A stretch of 64,000 bases of DNA from contig NZ_JAERRF010000025.1 of NCBI RefSeq assembly GCF_016741875.1, forward strand, positions 1 through 64,000, given 5' to 3'. Of the stretch, positions 33,708 to 42,962 are shown one piece after another; the first letter of the stretch is position 1; each line of letters begins with the position of its first letter. The notes under the pieces were generated by a model, which was given only the letters and a program-made list of their open reading frames with translations, searched no databases and was not told the DNA's origin. The stretch is from Streptomyces coffeae. Its GTDB lineage: Bacteria; Actinomycetota; Actinomycetes; Streptomycetales; Streptomycetaceae. The position numbers and the translations under genes are program-made.

Positions 33708-33931
33708 GCGCGATGCGGATCCGGGTGGACCGCGGCCGTTGCCGCGGCGCCGGTCAGTGTGTGCTGTCCGCGCCGGAGCTGTTCGACCAGTCCGAGGACG
33801 ACGGCCTGGTCGTGGTGGTCGACGAACAGCCGCCGCCGACGCTCCATGACAAGGCCCGCCTCGCCGAACGGCGCTGCCCGAACCGTGTCATCCGCACCGT
33901 GGACGAGGGCAAGGGGGACACCGGGCGGTGA
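33704..33931 (+). CDS. [3Fe-4S] ferredoxin, P450 partner
   Basis: A 75-residue electron carrier (72 if ATG 33713 is used). The cluster ligands are visible as CRGAGQCVLSAPELF (two cysteines, C-x5-C) and ERRCPNRVI with the third cysteine; the absent fourth cysteine defines the 3Fe-4S type typical of streptomycete P450 ferredoxins. It is acidic in the middle (DQSEDDGLV). The GTGA overlap with the P450 stop at 33704-33707 implies translational coupling. It would pass electrons from a ferredoxin reductase, not present here, to the P450. Confidence 0.9.
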   Translation: MSAMRIRVDRGRCRGAGQCVLSAPELFDQSEDDGLVVVVDEQPPPTLHDKARLAERRCPNRVIRTVDEGKGDTGR

Positions 33932-33945
33932 CGCGCCCCGCCCGG

Positions 33946-35049
33946 TCAGGTGCAGGGGTGCAGCCAGCCGTGCGGATCGGTGTCCGCACCGGTCTGCCGC
34001 CGCAGCAGTGCCTCGCGCAGCCGCAGGGAGACCGGGCCGGGCCGCCCGTCGGCGATCGTCCACGACGTGTCCGCGGTCCTGGCCTGTCCGACCGGGGTGA
34101 TGACGGCCGCGGTGCCACAGGCGAACACCTCGCTGATGGAGCCGTCGGCGCAGCCGGTCTGCCAGTCCTCGACGCTGATCCGGGTCTCACGGGTGGCATA
34201 GCCCAGTTCACCGGCGAGCGACAGGAGGGAGTCACGGGTGACACCGGCGAGCAGGGTGTCGGTCAGCCGCGGGGTGACGATGGTGGCGTCGGAGCCGGTG
34301 CCGTAGACGAAGCACAGGTTCATCACGCCCACCTCCTCGATCCAGCGGCGCTCCACCGCGTCGAGCCAGACCACCTGGTCGCAGCCCTGCTGCGCCGCCT
34401 CGGCCTGGGCGATGAGCGAAGCGGCGTAGTTTCCCGCGCACTTGGCGGCGCCGGTGCCGCCGGGGGCGGCGCGGACGTAGCTCTGGGACACCCACACGGA
34501 CACCGGCTCGACCCCGCCGGGGAAATAGGCACCGGCGGGGGTGGCGATGACCGCGAAGAGATAGCTGGCGGCGGGCCGGACACCCAGTGAGTTCTCCGAT
34601 GCGATCATGAACGGCCGCAGATACAGGGTGTGTTCGGGCTCCTGGGGAACCCATGCCGCGTCCTCGCGGACCAGCAGTTCGCATGCCTCGACGAAGGTGT
34701 CCACCGGCAGTTCGGGCATGGCCAGCCGACGGGCGCTGAGCTGGAAGCGGCGGGCGTTGACCTCGGGACGGAACATGGCCACGGTCTTGTCCGGCTGGGC
34801 GTACGCCTTGAGCCCTTCGAAAATCGCCTGCCCGTAGTGCAGGGTCATGTTCGAGGGGTCCATGGGGATCGGTGCGTACGGTTCCAGCCGGGCGTTGTGC
34901 CAGCCGCGGTCCTCGGTCCAGGCGATGGTCACCATGTGGTCGGTGAAGTGGCGGCCGAAACCGGGCGCGGCGAGGATCGCCTCCCGCTCCGCGGTCGGCC
35001 GGGGCGAGGGGTGGGGGCGCCGCTCGAAGGTGAGGTGCGATGGTGTCAC
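33946..35049 (-). CDS. ilvE: Branched-chain amino-acid aminotransferase
   Basis: A 367-residue PLP enzyme of fold type IV. Typical signs are GFGRHFTDHMVTIAWTEDRG, the motif LHYGQAIFEGLKAY, FRPEVNARRFQLSARRL, LYLRPFMIASEN, and the catalytic lysine in AAKCAGNYAASLIAQ. EEVGVMNLCFVYGTG and the phosphate cup EVFACGTAAVITPV follow. It interconverts Val/Leu/Ile with their keto acids using 2-oxoglutarate. Start GTG 35049 has GAGGA about 7 bases ahead. It lies downstream of acyl-CoA dehydrogenase and 2-oxoacid oxidoreductase genes on the same strand, so a catabolic role is possible besides synthesis. Confidence 0.93.
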   Translation of the reverse strand: MTPSHLTFERRPHPSPRPTAEREAILAAPGFGRHFTDHMVTIAWTEDRGWHNARLEPYAPIPMDPSNMTLHYGQAIFEGLKAYAQPDKTVAMFRPEVNARRFQLSARRLAMPELPVDTFVEACELLVREDAAWVPQEPEHTLYLRPFMIASENSLGVRPAASYLFAVIATPAGAYFPGGVEPVSVWVSQSYVRAAPGGTGAAKCAGNYAASLIAQAEAAQQGCDQVVWLDAVERRWIEEVGVMNLCFVYGTGSDATIVTPRLTDTLLAGVTRDSLLSLAGELGYATRETRISVEDWQTGCADGSISEVFACGTAAVITPVGQARTADTSWTIADGRPGPVSLRLREALLRRQTGADTDPHGWLHPCT

Positions 35050-35206
35050 GCTGCGTCCTCGCAAGCACTCGGGCCTGTGGCCAGGCGGGGGTTGGGGGTG
35101 CGGTACGGTCCGCGGCGGCCCGGGCACCGCGGTGTTCTTCCGGTGCTCCCGGGCGGCAGGATGTCGGTGCGTGTCGCCGGGTCGGCGGCTTCGGCGGGCG
35201 CGCGGG

Positions 35207-36346
<1,140 letters not shown>

Positions 36347-36373
36347 GGCGGCTCCTGGTCTGGGGCTGGCGGA

Positions 36374-39300
36374 TCAGGCGGAAACGGCCGTGGGGGTGCT
36401 CAGTTCGGCGAGGGCGTCGCGGGCGCGGTCGCGGAACTCCGCGATACGGGCCAGCTTGATGTCCTCGTAGCCACGGATGCCCTCGGCGAGCCGCACCAAC
36501 TCCTCGACCTCAGCGGTGTTGTCCGCGGTCAGAAGGGTCAGTGCGTCCCGGACCAGGTGGCGGTACTCCTCGATCAGGGCGCGCTCCTCGCGGCGGACCC
36601 GCGCGTAGCCGAAGATGTCCAGCCGGGTGCCGCGCACCCTCCGCAGAGCGTACAGGGTGCGGAACACGGCGGGGGCGGTGCGCCGCAGCCGCATCTTGCG
36701 CTTCATGCCCAGCGCGCGCAGGGCGGGCGGGTGCAGCATGACGGAAACCGCGGCGCCGGGGCCGAACTCCTCGGTGATCCTGGCGCGTTCGACGCTGTCC
36801 AGATGCAGCCTTGCCACGTCGTACTCGTCCTTGTAGGCCATAAGCTTGTGCAGGCCCTGGGCGTAGGCCAGGGCGATGCGTTCGCCGTTCTCCTCGCCCG
36901 CCCGCTCCCGGGCGGTGGCGGCCACCTGCCGGACATCGGTGGTGTACTGCCGGGCATACGCCTCATTCTGATAGGCCATCAGGTCGGCACCACGCAGCGC
37001 CACCGTGTCCTGGAGCCGTCCGCCCGCGGCGACGGCGGTGGCGAGGGCGCGGGCGGCGGGGGTGATGTCCACGACGGGCCGCTCGGGGGTGGTGGTGGCG
37101 CGCCGGACGGCCTCGGGGTCGATGACGGCGGCGCGTCCCCACGCGAAGGCCGCCAGGTTGGTGTCCACGGCGGCGCCGTTGAGGCGGATGGCGTCCTCGA
37201 TGGCGCGCGCGGACAGCGGCAGACAGCCGCTCTGGAAGGCGGCACCGATGAGCAGGGTGTTGGTCGGCATATGGTCGCCGAAGACCGCCTCGGCCAGGCC
37301 CTGGGCGTCGAGGTGGACATTGACCTCGGGCCGGGTGGCGGAGGCGATGCGCTCCAGCGAGTCGTCCGGGGAGCCGGGGAGGACGACCCGGTTGGTCACC
37401 ATGGCGGCGGTGGGCACGATGGCGGTGTTGACGATCGCGATGGTGTGTCCGGAGCGGGCGACCGTGAGGTTGCTGTCGGCGGCGGCCCCGAGCAGGTCGA
37501 AGCCGAGCAGGACGTCGGCGGTGGCACGGGAGGCGCGCAGCGCGCCGGTCACCGGCGTGGTCGAGATGCGTACATCGCTGACGACGGGGCCGCCCTTCTG
37601 GGCCAGTCCGGTCTGGTCGAGCCCCGCGGCGTAGCGGCCGTCGAGATGGGCGGCCATCTGGAGGATCTGGGAGACGGTCACCACACCGGTGCCACCGATG
37701 CCGGGCATCCGCACCAGGGTGCTGTCCCCGGTGACCGCCGGGACGGGGTCGGTCAGCTCCACCGGCAGCGGCGGAACGGGGCGCCGCCGCTTGGTGGCCG
37801 GCCCCTCGGTCCCGGCCTTGGGCTCGACGAGCAGGAACGACGGGCAGTCGCCCTTCAGACAGCTGAAGTCGGAGTTGCAGGACGGCTGGTGGATACGGGT
37901 CTTGCGGCCGAACTCGGTCTCGACGGGGTGGACCGACAGACAGGTCGACACATCGCCGCAGTCGCCGCAGCCCTCGCAGACCCGCTCGTTGATGACCACC
38001 TTCTCGGCGGGGGTGGGCAGTTGACCGCGCTTGCGGAGCCTGCGTTCCTCGGCGGCGCACCGGTCGTCGTGGATGAGGACCGTGACACCTTCGGTGGCGG
38101 CGAGGGACTTCTCGGCCTCGGACAGGTCGTCGCGGTGGCGCACGGTGGCGATCGGGTCCAGACGGACACCGCGGTAGTCCGCCGGCCGCGCGGTGGTCAC
38201 GACGACCTTGCGCACCCCTTCGAGCGCGAGCCAGCGGGTCAGGGCGGGTACGTCCAGGCGGCCTTCGGCGCGCTGGCCACCGGTCATCGCCACCGCGTCG
38301 TTGTAGAGCAGCTTGTAGGTCATGGTGACGCCCGCGGCCACCGCGGCCCGGATGGCGAGGGATCCGGAGTGGTGGAAGGTGCCGTCGCCGAGGTTCTGGA
38401 CGAAGTGGCGGTCGTCGGTGAAGGGGGCCAGACCGATCCACTGCGCGCCCTCGCCGCCCATCTGGGTCAGACCGATCTGGTGGCCGCGGCCCGCGCCGTC
38501 CAGGGCGATCATCACATGGCAGCCGATGCCCGCGCCGACGAGGGTGTCGCTGTCGGTGCGGGTCGAGGCGGAGTGCGGACAGCCGGAGCAGAAGTAGGGG
38601 GTGCGGGCGGAGACGGTCGGCAGGGCGATACGGGCCGGGGCCTTCGGGGCGAGGGAGGTCAGATGGGCGGTGGCGGTGTGCGGCAGCCGCTCCGTCCCGA
38701 TGCGGTCGGCCAGGGCGGTGGCGATGTGTTCGGCCTCCAGGGTGCCGCGCGCGGTGAGCAGCGGGCGGCCGTCCTCGCGGTGGCGGCCCACCACGACCGG
38801 GGCGTCCTTGGTGCCGTAGAGGGCTTCCTTCAGATGTCCTTCGAGGAAGGGCACCTTGTCCTCGACGACGAGGACCTGCTCGAGGTCGCCGGTCATGGCG
38901 ACCAGGTCCTCGGCGCACAGCGGATACGGCATCCCCAGCCGGATCAGCCGGAGTCCGAGCGTCTCCATGGCGGCCTCGTCGATGCCGAGGTCGGCCAGGG
39001 CGCGCTGGACCACGGCGTAGGAGGTGCCGGAGGCCACCACGCCGAGGGTGGCGCGGGGGGCGCTGTAGGTGATCCGGTTCAGGCCGGCGTCGCGGGCGTA
39101 GGCACGGGCGAGGTCGAGGCGGCGGGTGAGCATGTCGTGCTCGGCGTCCAGGGACGCGGGGCCCACGAGGGTGGGGAGGGTGCCGCGGGTGGTACGGCGC
39201 GGGGCGGGGATGTCCGGGACCACCCCGTCGAGGTCGACGGTGGCCGAGGCGTCCGCGATATCGGCGACGATCTTCAGCCCGGTCCAGAGGCCGGTGGCGC

Positions 39301-39877
39301 GGGACAGGGCCACGGCGTGCAGCCCGAACTCGATGATCTCGGCGACGGAGCCGGGGGCGAGCAGCGGCATCGCCAGGCTCTGGCACATCGACTCACAAGA
39401 GCTGGGCACGGTGGACGACTTGCTGGCCGGGTCGTCGCCGATCCAGGCCACGGCGCCGCCGAGCGGGGCCGTACCGGCCACCGTGGCATGGCGGATGGCG
39501 TCGGCCGCCCGGTCCAGGCCGGGGTTCTTGCCATACCAGAATCCGGTGACGCCGTCGTGGCGGCTTCCGGGGACCTGGTCCAGCAACTGGGTGCCCGCCA
39601 CCGCGGTCGCGGCCAGTTCCTCGTTCAGACCCGCCTGGAACACCACTCCGGCGGGGTCGAGGAAGCGGTGGGCGCGGCCCATCTCCAGGTCGACTCCGCC
39701 GAGCGGCGAACCCTGGTAACCACTGACGAACGCGCGGGTGTTCAGCCCGCGCTCGTCATCGAGGCGGCGCTGTTCCAACGTCAGCCGGACCAGTGCCTGG
39801 ATGCCCGAGATCAGCACCCGGCCGCCGCGGGCCGTGTACTTGTCGTGCAGCGATACCGCAGCAGGGTCGGTGGTCAC
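36374..39877 (-). CDS. Indolepyruvate ferredoxin oxidoreductase, fused alpha/beta/gamma type
   Basis: A 1167-residue single-chain enzyme that decarboxylates aryl or branched 2-oxoacids to acyl-CoA and reduces ferredoxin. It opens HDKYTARGGRVLISGIQALV, with a PLGGVD segment (pyrimidine TPP domain). The PP domain is near residue 430 (YFCSGCPHSAST). An Fe-S section near 635-690 includes VCEGCGDCGDVSTCLSVHPV and CNSDFSCLKGDCPSF. The gamma (2-oxoacid:acceptor) domain starts at about 720 (MPGIGGTGVVTVSQILQMAA), and a DUF6537-like C-terminal part ends the protein. The nearby ilvE, acyl-CoA dehydrogenase and divergent Lrp regulator fit branched-chain or aromatic amino-acid breakdown. Confidence 0.92.
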   Translation of the reverse strand: MTTDPAAVSLHDKYTARGGRVLISGIQALVRLTLEQRRLDDERGLNTRAFVSGYQGSPLGGVDLEMGRAHRFLDPAGVVFQAGLNEELAATAVAGTQLLDQVPGSRHDGVTGFWYGKNPGLDRAADAIRHATVAGTAPLGGAVAWIGDDPASKSSTVPSSCESMCQSLAMPLLAPGSVAEIIEFGLHAVALSRATGLWTGLKIVADIADASATVDLDGVVPDIPAPRRTTRGTLPTLVGPASLDAEHDMLTRRLDLARAYARDAGLNRITYSAPRATLGVVASGTSYAVVQRALADLGIDEAAMETLGLRLIRLGMPYPLCAEDLVAMTGDLEQVLVVEDKVPFLEGHLKEALYGTKDAPVVVGRHREDGRPLLTARGTLEAEHIATALADRIGTERLPHTATAHLTSLAPKAPARIALPTVSARTPYFCSGCPHSASTRTDSDTLVGAGIGCHVMIALDGAGRGHQIGLTQMGGEGAQWIGLAPFTDDRHFVQNLGDGTFHHSGSLAIRAAVAAGVTMTYKLLYNDAVAMTGGQRAEGRLDVPALTRWLALEGVRKVVVTTARPADYRGVRLDPIATVRHRDDLSEAEKSLAATEGVTVLIHDDRCAAEERRLRKRGQLPTPAEKVVINERVCEGCGDCGDVSTCLSVHPVETEFGRKTRIHQPSCNSDFSCLKGDCPSFLLVEPKAGTEGPATKRRRPVPPLPVELTDPVPAVTGDSTLVRMPGIGGTGVVTVSQILQMAAHLDGRYAAGLDQTGLAQKGGPVVSDVRISTTPVTGALRASRATADVLLGFDLLGAAADSNLTVARSGHTIAIVNTAIVPTAAMVTNRVVLPGSPDDSLERIASATRPEVNVHLDAQGLAEAVFGDHMPTNTLLIGAAFQSGCLPLSARAIEDAIRLNGAAVDTNLAAFAWGRAAVIDPEAVRRATTTPERPVVDITPAARALATAVAAGGRLQDTVALRGADLMAYQNEAYARQYTTDVRQVAATARERAGEENGERIALAYAQGLHKLMAYKDEYDVARLHLDSVERARITEEFGPGAAVSVMLHPPALRALGMKRKMRLRRTAPAVFRTLYALRRVRGTRLDIFGYARVRREERALIEEYRHLVRDALTLLTADNTAEVEELVRLAEGIRGYEDIKLARIAEFRDRARDALAELSTPTAVSA

Positions 39878-40043
39878 TCGAGCCTCCTCGTCGTCGTGGG
39901 GTTCGAGCGTTCAGGACAGCAACACTTGCCCCGGGGGCACAAGTAAGTTGCGAGAGATTCGCTCAGAGACGCAAAGCATTCCTCGAATAGTCGATTCCGA
40001 GTAAAATTAATTGCGTCCGACCGGGGCCATGGAGGGTGTGCCG

Positions 40044-40484
40044 ATGACCGAGATAGACCAGGTGGACCGCCAACTGCTGCGCATGCTCCGCGAGGACGGC
40101 CGCCGCACCTTCTCCGAAATGGCGCCCGAGGTGGGGCTGTCGGTGGCCGCGGTCAAGCGCCGGGTGGACCGGCTGCGGGAGAGCGGGGTGATCACCGGGT
40201 TCACGGTGCAGATCGACCACACCAAGCTGGGCTGGGGCATCGAGGCGTTCGTGGAGCTGTCGTACACCGGCACCACCCCGGTCGGCGAGATCGTCCGCAC
40301 TGCGTACGAGGTCCCCGAGGTGCAGGCGGTGTTCACCATCGCCGGTGACCCGGACGCGCTGGTGCATGTGCGGGTTCGGGACATCGAGCACCTTCAGCAG
40401 ATCATCGACGGACTGCGCCGGGCCGGACAGGTGACCGGCACCAAGACGCTGATGGTGCTGGGTTCCTGGACGCGCACCGCCTGA
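40044..40484 (+). CDS. Lrp/AsnC-family regulator
   Basis: A 146-residue feast/famine regulator. The HTH is EIDQVDRQLLRMLREDGRRT FSEMAPEVGLSVAAVKRRVD RLRESGVI (spaced here), and the RAM (effector) domain follows with VELSYTGTTPVGEIV, VQAVFTIAGDPDALVHVRVR and LGSWTRTA at the end. ATG 40044 has GGAGG 8 bases away and is preferred over ATG 40029. It is divergent from the indolepyruvate oxidoreductase operon across 166 AT-rich bases; Lrp proteins commonly control such neighbouring amino-acid catabolic genes. The LysE-type exporter behind it is also a usual Lrp target. Confidence 0.9.
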   Translation: MTEIDQVDRQLLRMLREDGRRTFSEMAPEVGLSVAAVKRRVDRLRESGVITGFTVQIDHTKLGWGIEAFVELSYTGTTPVGEIVRTAYEVPEVQAVFTIAGDPDALVHVRVRDIEHLQQIIDGLRRAGQVTGTKTLMVLGSWTRTA

Positions 40485-40518
40485 GCGGGCGGGCCGTGGC
40501 GTGCCGGGCGGTGGGGGC

Positions 40519-41160
40519 TCAGTCCGGGCGGCCGGTGGCCGCCACCGTCACTCCCAGACCGACCATCGCGAATCCGCCCGCTCCCCCGATCATCGACAAG
40601 CGGCGCTCGGAGCGGCCGAACCAGGTGCGGGCCGCCGAGGCCGTCAGCCCCCAGAGGGTGTCGGTGACCAGGCCGATGCAGATCGGCACCAGGCCGAGGA
40701 CCAGCATCTGGGTGGGCAGCGCACCGGCCGAGTGGTCCACGAACTGCGGGAGGGTGGCGGCGAAGAAGACCAGGCCCTTGGGGTTGGTGATACCCACCAT
40801 GAAGCCGTCGGCGACCGTGCGCAGATCGCCGCGGGCGGGCTGCGCGGGCGTGTCCACCGTGACCAGCTTCATGTCCTTGCGGCGCCGGAACGCCTGTACC
40901 CCGAGGTGGATCAGATAGGCCGCGCCGGCCAGCTTCACAGCCATGAAGACGGCCGCGGAGCGTTCGACCAGCGAACCGAGGCCGAACGCGACGGCGACGA
41001 CGAGGAGGTAGGAGCCGAGCGTGTTTCCCAGCACGGTCGCCATGACGGTGCGGCGGCCATGGGCCAGCGCCCTGCCGATCATGAAGAGCACACTGGGGCC
41101 CGGGATCACGATCACCAGCAGGGACATCGCGGCGAACTCGAGCAACCGGTCGGTGAACAT
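40519..41160 (-). CDS. LysE/RhtB-family amino-acid exporter (second copy)
   Basis: 213 residues with about six helices. The signature LLVIVIPGPSVLFMIGRALA and the loop VLGNTLGSYLLVVAVAF are clear, as is ADGFMVGITNPKGLVFFAAT. It shares length and layout with the protein at 4529-5170 but the two differ throughout, so they are old paralogues. It is convergent with the Lrp gene, 34 bases away. Lrp/LysE pairs export excess amino acids; here lysine, branched-chain or aromatic amino acids are plausible given the neighbours. Confidence 0.88.
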   Translation of the reverse strand: MFTDRLLEFAAMSLLVIVIPGPSVLFMIGRALAHGRRTVMATVLGNTLGSYLLVVAVAFGLGSLVERSAAVFMAVKLAGAAYLIHLGVQAFRRRKDMKLVTVDTPAQPARGDLRTVADGFMVGITNPKGLVFFAATLPQFVDHSAGALPTQMLVLGLVPICIGLVTDTLWGLTASAARTWFGRSERRLSMIGGAGGFAMVGLGVTVAATGRPD

Positions 41161-41261
41161 CTCGGCCCCTCACCTCCACGCCGTGGAACGCACCACGTCT
41201 CCTGGGTGACGGATCATACCGTTGGCGGCTGTGGGCGAACGGTCCCCGCCCAGCCGCCGGA

Positions 41262-41933
41262 TCAGCCCAGAGGGATGTCCTTCTGCCGCAGCGCCTCGAT
41301 GGCCGGGCCGTACATCCGTGCCTTGATCCGGCCCAGGGTGGGCCCGGCCTTGGCGGCGAGGGGGCGTGCGATCCCGATGGCGGCCTCCCGGACACCCTGT
41401 TCATCCGCCGTACGGTCGACGATGGCGACGGCGAGCGCGTCGTGGCCACCGTAGCGGCGGCCGGTGGTCATGGCCTCGTGGGCCACCTGGGGAGTCAGCC
41501 GGGACTGGACAAGGGCCGCCATGCCGTCGGTGAAGGGCAGGGTGATGTCGACCTCCGGCAGACACCACCAGCCGCGGTCGGCGCGCATCACGCGGAAGTC
41601 ATGGGCCAGCGAGAGCATGGCTCCGGCCGCGAAGGTATGCCCTTGCAGGGCGGCCACGGTGGGCACCGGCAGGGTCAGCGTCCGGGCCAGGAGTTCCTGG
41701 GCACGGAGCAGGTAGTCGCCCGCCTGGTCGGCGTGGGCGAACAGCCAGTCGAGATCCAGGCCGTTGGAGAAGAACTTGCCGGTGGCCGCGGTCACCAGGG
41801 CCCGCGGCCCTTCCGCCTTCTCCACTTCGTCCAGCAGCGCGCCGACCGAGTCGAGCCAGTCGGGGTGAAAGCGGTTCTCGGTGTCCCCGAGGTCGAGGAC
41901 GAACACCTCGTCCTGGCGCTCCAGCGTAGGCAT
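41262..41933 (-). CDS. Enoyl-CoA hydratase/isomerase family protein
   Basis: A 223-residue crotonase-fold protein. FVLDLGDTENRFHPDWLDSV and LVTAATGKFFSNGLDLDWL (the CoA-binding loop) and QGHTFAAGAMLSLAHDFRVM (oxyanion hole region) are visible. The short length and GWWCLPEVDITLPFTDGMAA resemble the enoyl-CoA delta-isomerase-like (Eci/PECI) group rather than hydratases; the two catalytic Glu positions of hydratases are not obvious, but the Glu in the LPEVDI motif is. It acts on acyl-CoA, probably in fatty-acid or aromatic acid breakdown. The TetR fragment upstream may be its lost regulator. Confidence 0.85.
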   Translation of the reverse strand: MPTLERQDEVFVLDLGDTENRFHPDWLDSVGALLDEVEKAEGPRALVTAATGKFFSNGLDLDWLFAHADQAGDYLLRAQELLARTLTLPVPTVAALQGHTFAAGAMLSLAHDFRVMRADRGWWCLPEVDITLPFTDGMAALVQSRLTPQVAHEAMTTGRRYGGHDALAVAIVDRTADEQGVREAAIGIARPLAAKAGPTLGRIKARMYGPAIEALRQKDIPLG

Positions 41934-41987
41934 GACGGCTCCTTCGGGCAGAGATCACATGGGCCGCGGGGCGTCATGGCTGGTCTC

Positions 41988-42085
41988 CACGCGACCGCCA
42001 CGATGGGACACCCCGCCCGGAACTCACTGTCGAGCAGACGGTCACGCCACAGGACGAAGAAGGCGTCGATCGCCTCCAGGGGCAC
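41988..42085 (-). pseudogene. Internal fragment of a TetR-family (LmrA/YxaF-like) regulator
   Basis: The frame reads VPLEAIDAFFVLWRDRLLD then SEFRAGCPIVAVA, a stretch found in the ligand domain of LmrA/YxaF-type TetR proteins. Upstream lies an operator-like sequence instead of the helix-turn-helix, and downstream the frame drifts into unrelated sequence and the next gene. It looks like an internal deletion that joined a promoter/operator to mid-gene. Confidence 0.5.
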
Positions 42086-42202
42086 CGGCCCTACTGGTCG
42101 GTAACTATACGGGACGGCATGGTCCGTGGAAGGGGTTCGGCGGACTTCCCTCCCCCGGCCCGACGTCGCCGCGCAGGACCGACCGCTGAAGGGCGACCGG
42201 AC

Positions 42203-42868
42203 CTACGCGCGGGGGCTGAGCAGCGCGGTGAGCATGTCCCGCAGCCAGGGCCGCAGGGTCGCGAGATCCGGATCGAGCAGCAGCCTGGTCGCCGCCGCGT
42301 CATGGATGGTGATGACCGCGCTGGTGAGGGCCTCGGGGTCACGCAGGGCGGGCGGCATGGCGGCCAGGTCCACCGCACCCACGACGACCGGTTGCAGCGT
42401 CTCGCGGATGGCTTCGCGGTGCCGGGTCAGGGCGGCCGCGGTCTCGGGGTTGCGGGCGGCGTGCAGCAGGAAGTCGGTGCGCACCAGGACCCAGGTCCGG
42501 TCGATGAGCAGGGCGTTGCTGACCCGGTCCAGCAGGGACGGCAGCCCCTCGTCGGGGGTGGCTCCGGCCAGCGCGGCGTGCACCTGGGTCATGGTGTGCG
42601 CGGCCTGCTGCTCATAGAGCGCGAAGAACAGCTCGTCGAGGCTGTCGAAGTTGGAGTAGAAGGCGCCGCGGGTGTATCCGGCCGTCTCACAGATCTCCTC
42701 GATCCCCGCCCGGCCGAAGCCACGCTCGGCGAAGACCGAGAGCGCGGCGGCGAGCAGGCGCTCCCGGGTTTCGGCGCGCCGCCGTGTGACGCGCGCGGGA
42801 GTGCCGTCCGCCCGGAGGCCGGTGCGCAGCGCCCGCCGGTCGAGTGCGCTGTTACTGACGTCAGCCAT
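42203..42868 (-). CDS. TetR-family repressor
   Basis: A 221-residue regulator. The HTH is RRAETRERLLAAALSVFAER GFGRAGIEEICETAGYTRGA FYSNFDSLDELFFALYE (spaced here). Its ligand domain begins MTQVHAALAGATPDEG and ends DMLTALLSPRA. Two 16-base palindromic sites lie 18-50 bases upstream in the 94-base gap to the divergent membrane-protein gene. This is the classic arrangement of a TetR repressor controlling itself and a membrane exporter. The ligand is unknown. Start ATG 42868. Confidence 0.9.
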   Translation of the reverse strand: MADVSNSALDRRALRTGLRADGTPARVTRRRAETRERLLAAALSVFAERGFGRAGIEEICETAGYTRGAFYSNFDSLDELFFALYEQQAAHTMTQVHAALAGATPDEGLPSLLDRVSNALLIDRTWVLVRTDFLLHAARNPETAAALTRHREAIRETLQPVVVGAVDLAAMPPALRDPEALTSAVITIHDAAATRLLLDPDLATLRPWLRDMLTALLSPRA

Positions 42869-42886
42869 GCGCCCATCCTAGCGTTC

Positions 42887-42919
42887 GATACATGAATGCA
42901 TCCGATACACTCATGTATC
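42887..42919. promoter_or_regulatory. Double TetR operator
   Basis: GATACATGAATGCATC (42887-42902) and GATACACTCATGTATC (42904-42919) are two near-palindromes one base apart. As a unit, CGATACATGA (42886-42895) and TCATGTATCG (42911-42920) are perfectly complementary. The position between two divergent genes and the symmetry argue for TetR binding. Confidence 0.82.
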
Positions 42920-42962
42920 GAAACGGGGAGACCTTTCGAACGCAGTGAGGAAGTGCAGTCGA

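Noticed and set aside
30086..33931. A 1281-codon open frame on the plus strand over the GH84 gene, P450 and ferredoxin
   Set aside because: Only its last 76 codons (the ferredoxin) are real; the rest is antisense to GH84 or out of frame with the P450 gene.
32472..33931. A secondary metabolite cluster around the P450, ferredoxin and AfsR-type regulator
   Set aside because: No synthase, cyclase or tailoring neighbours are present; the P450/ferredoxin pair stands alone.
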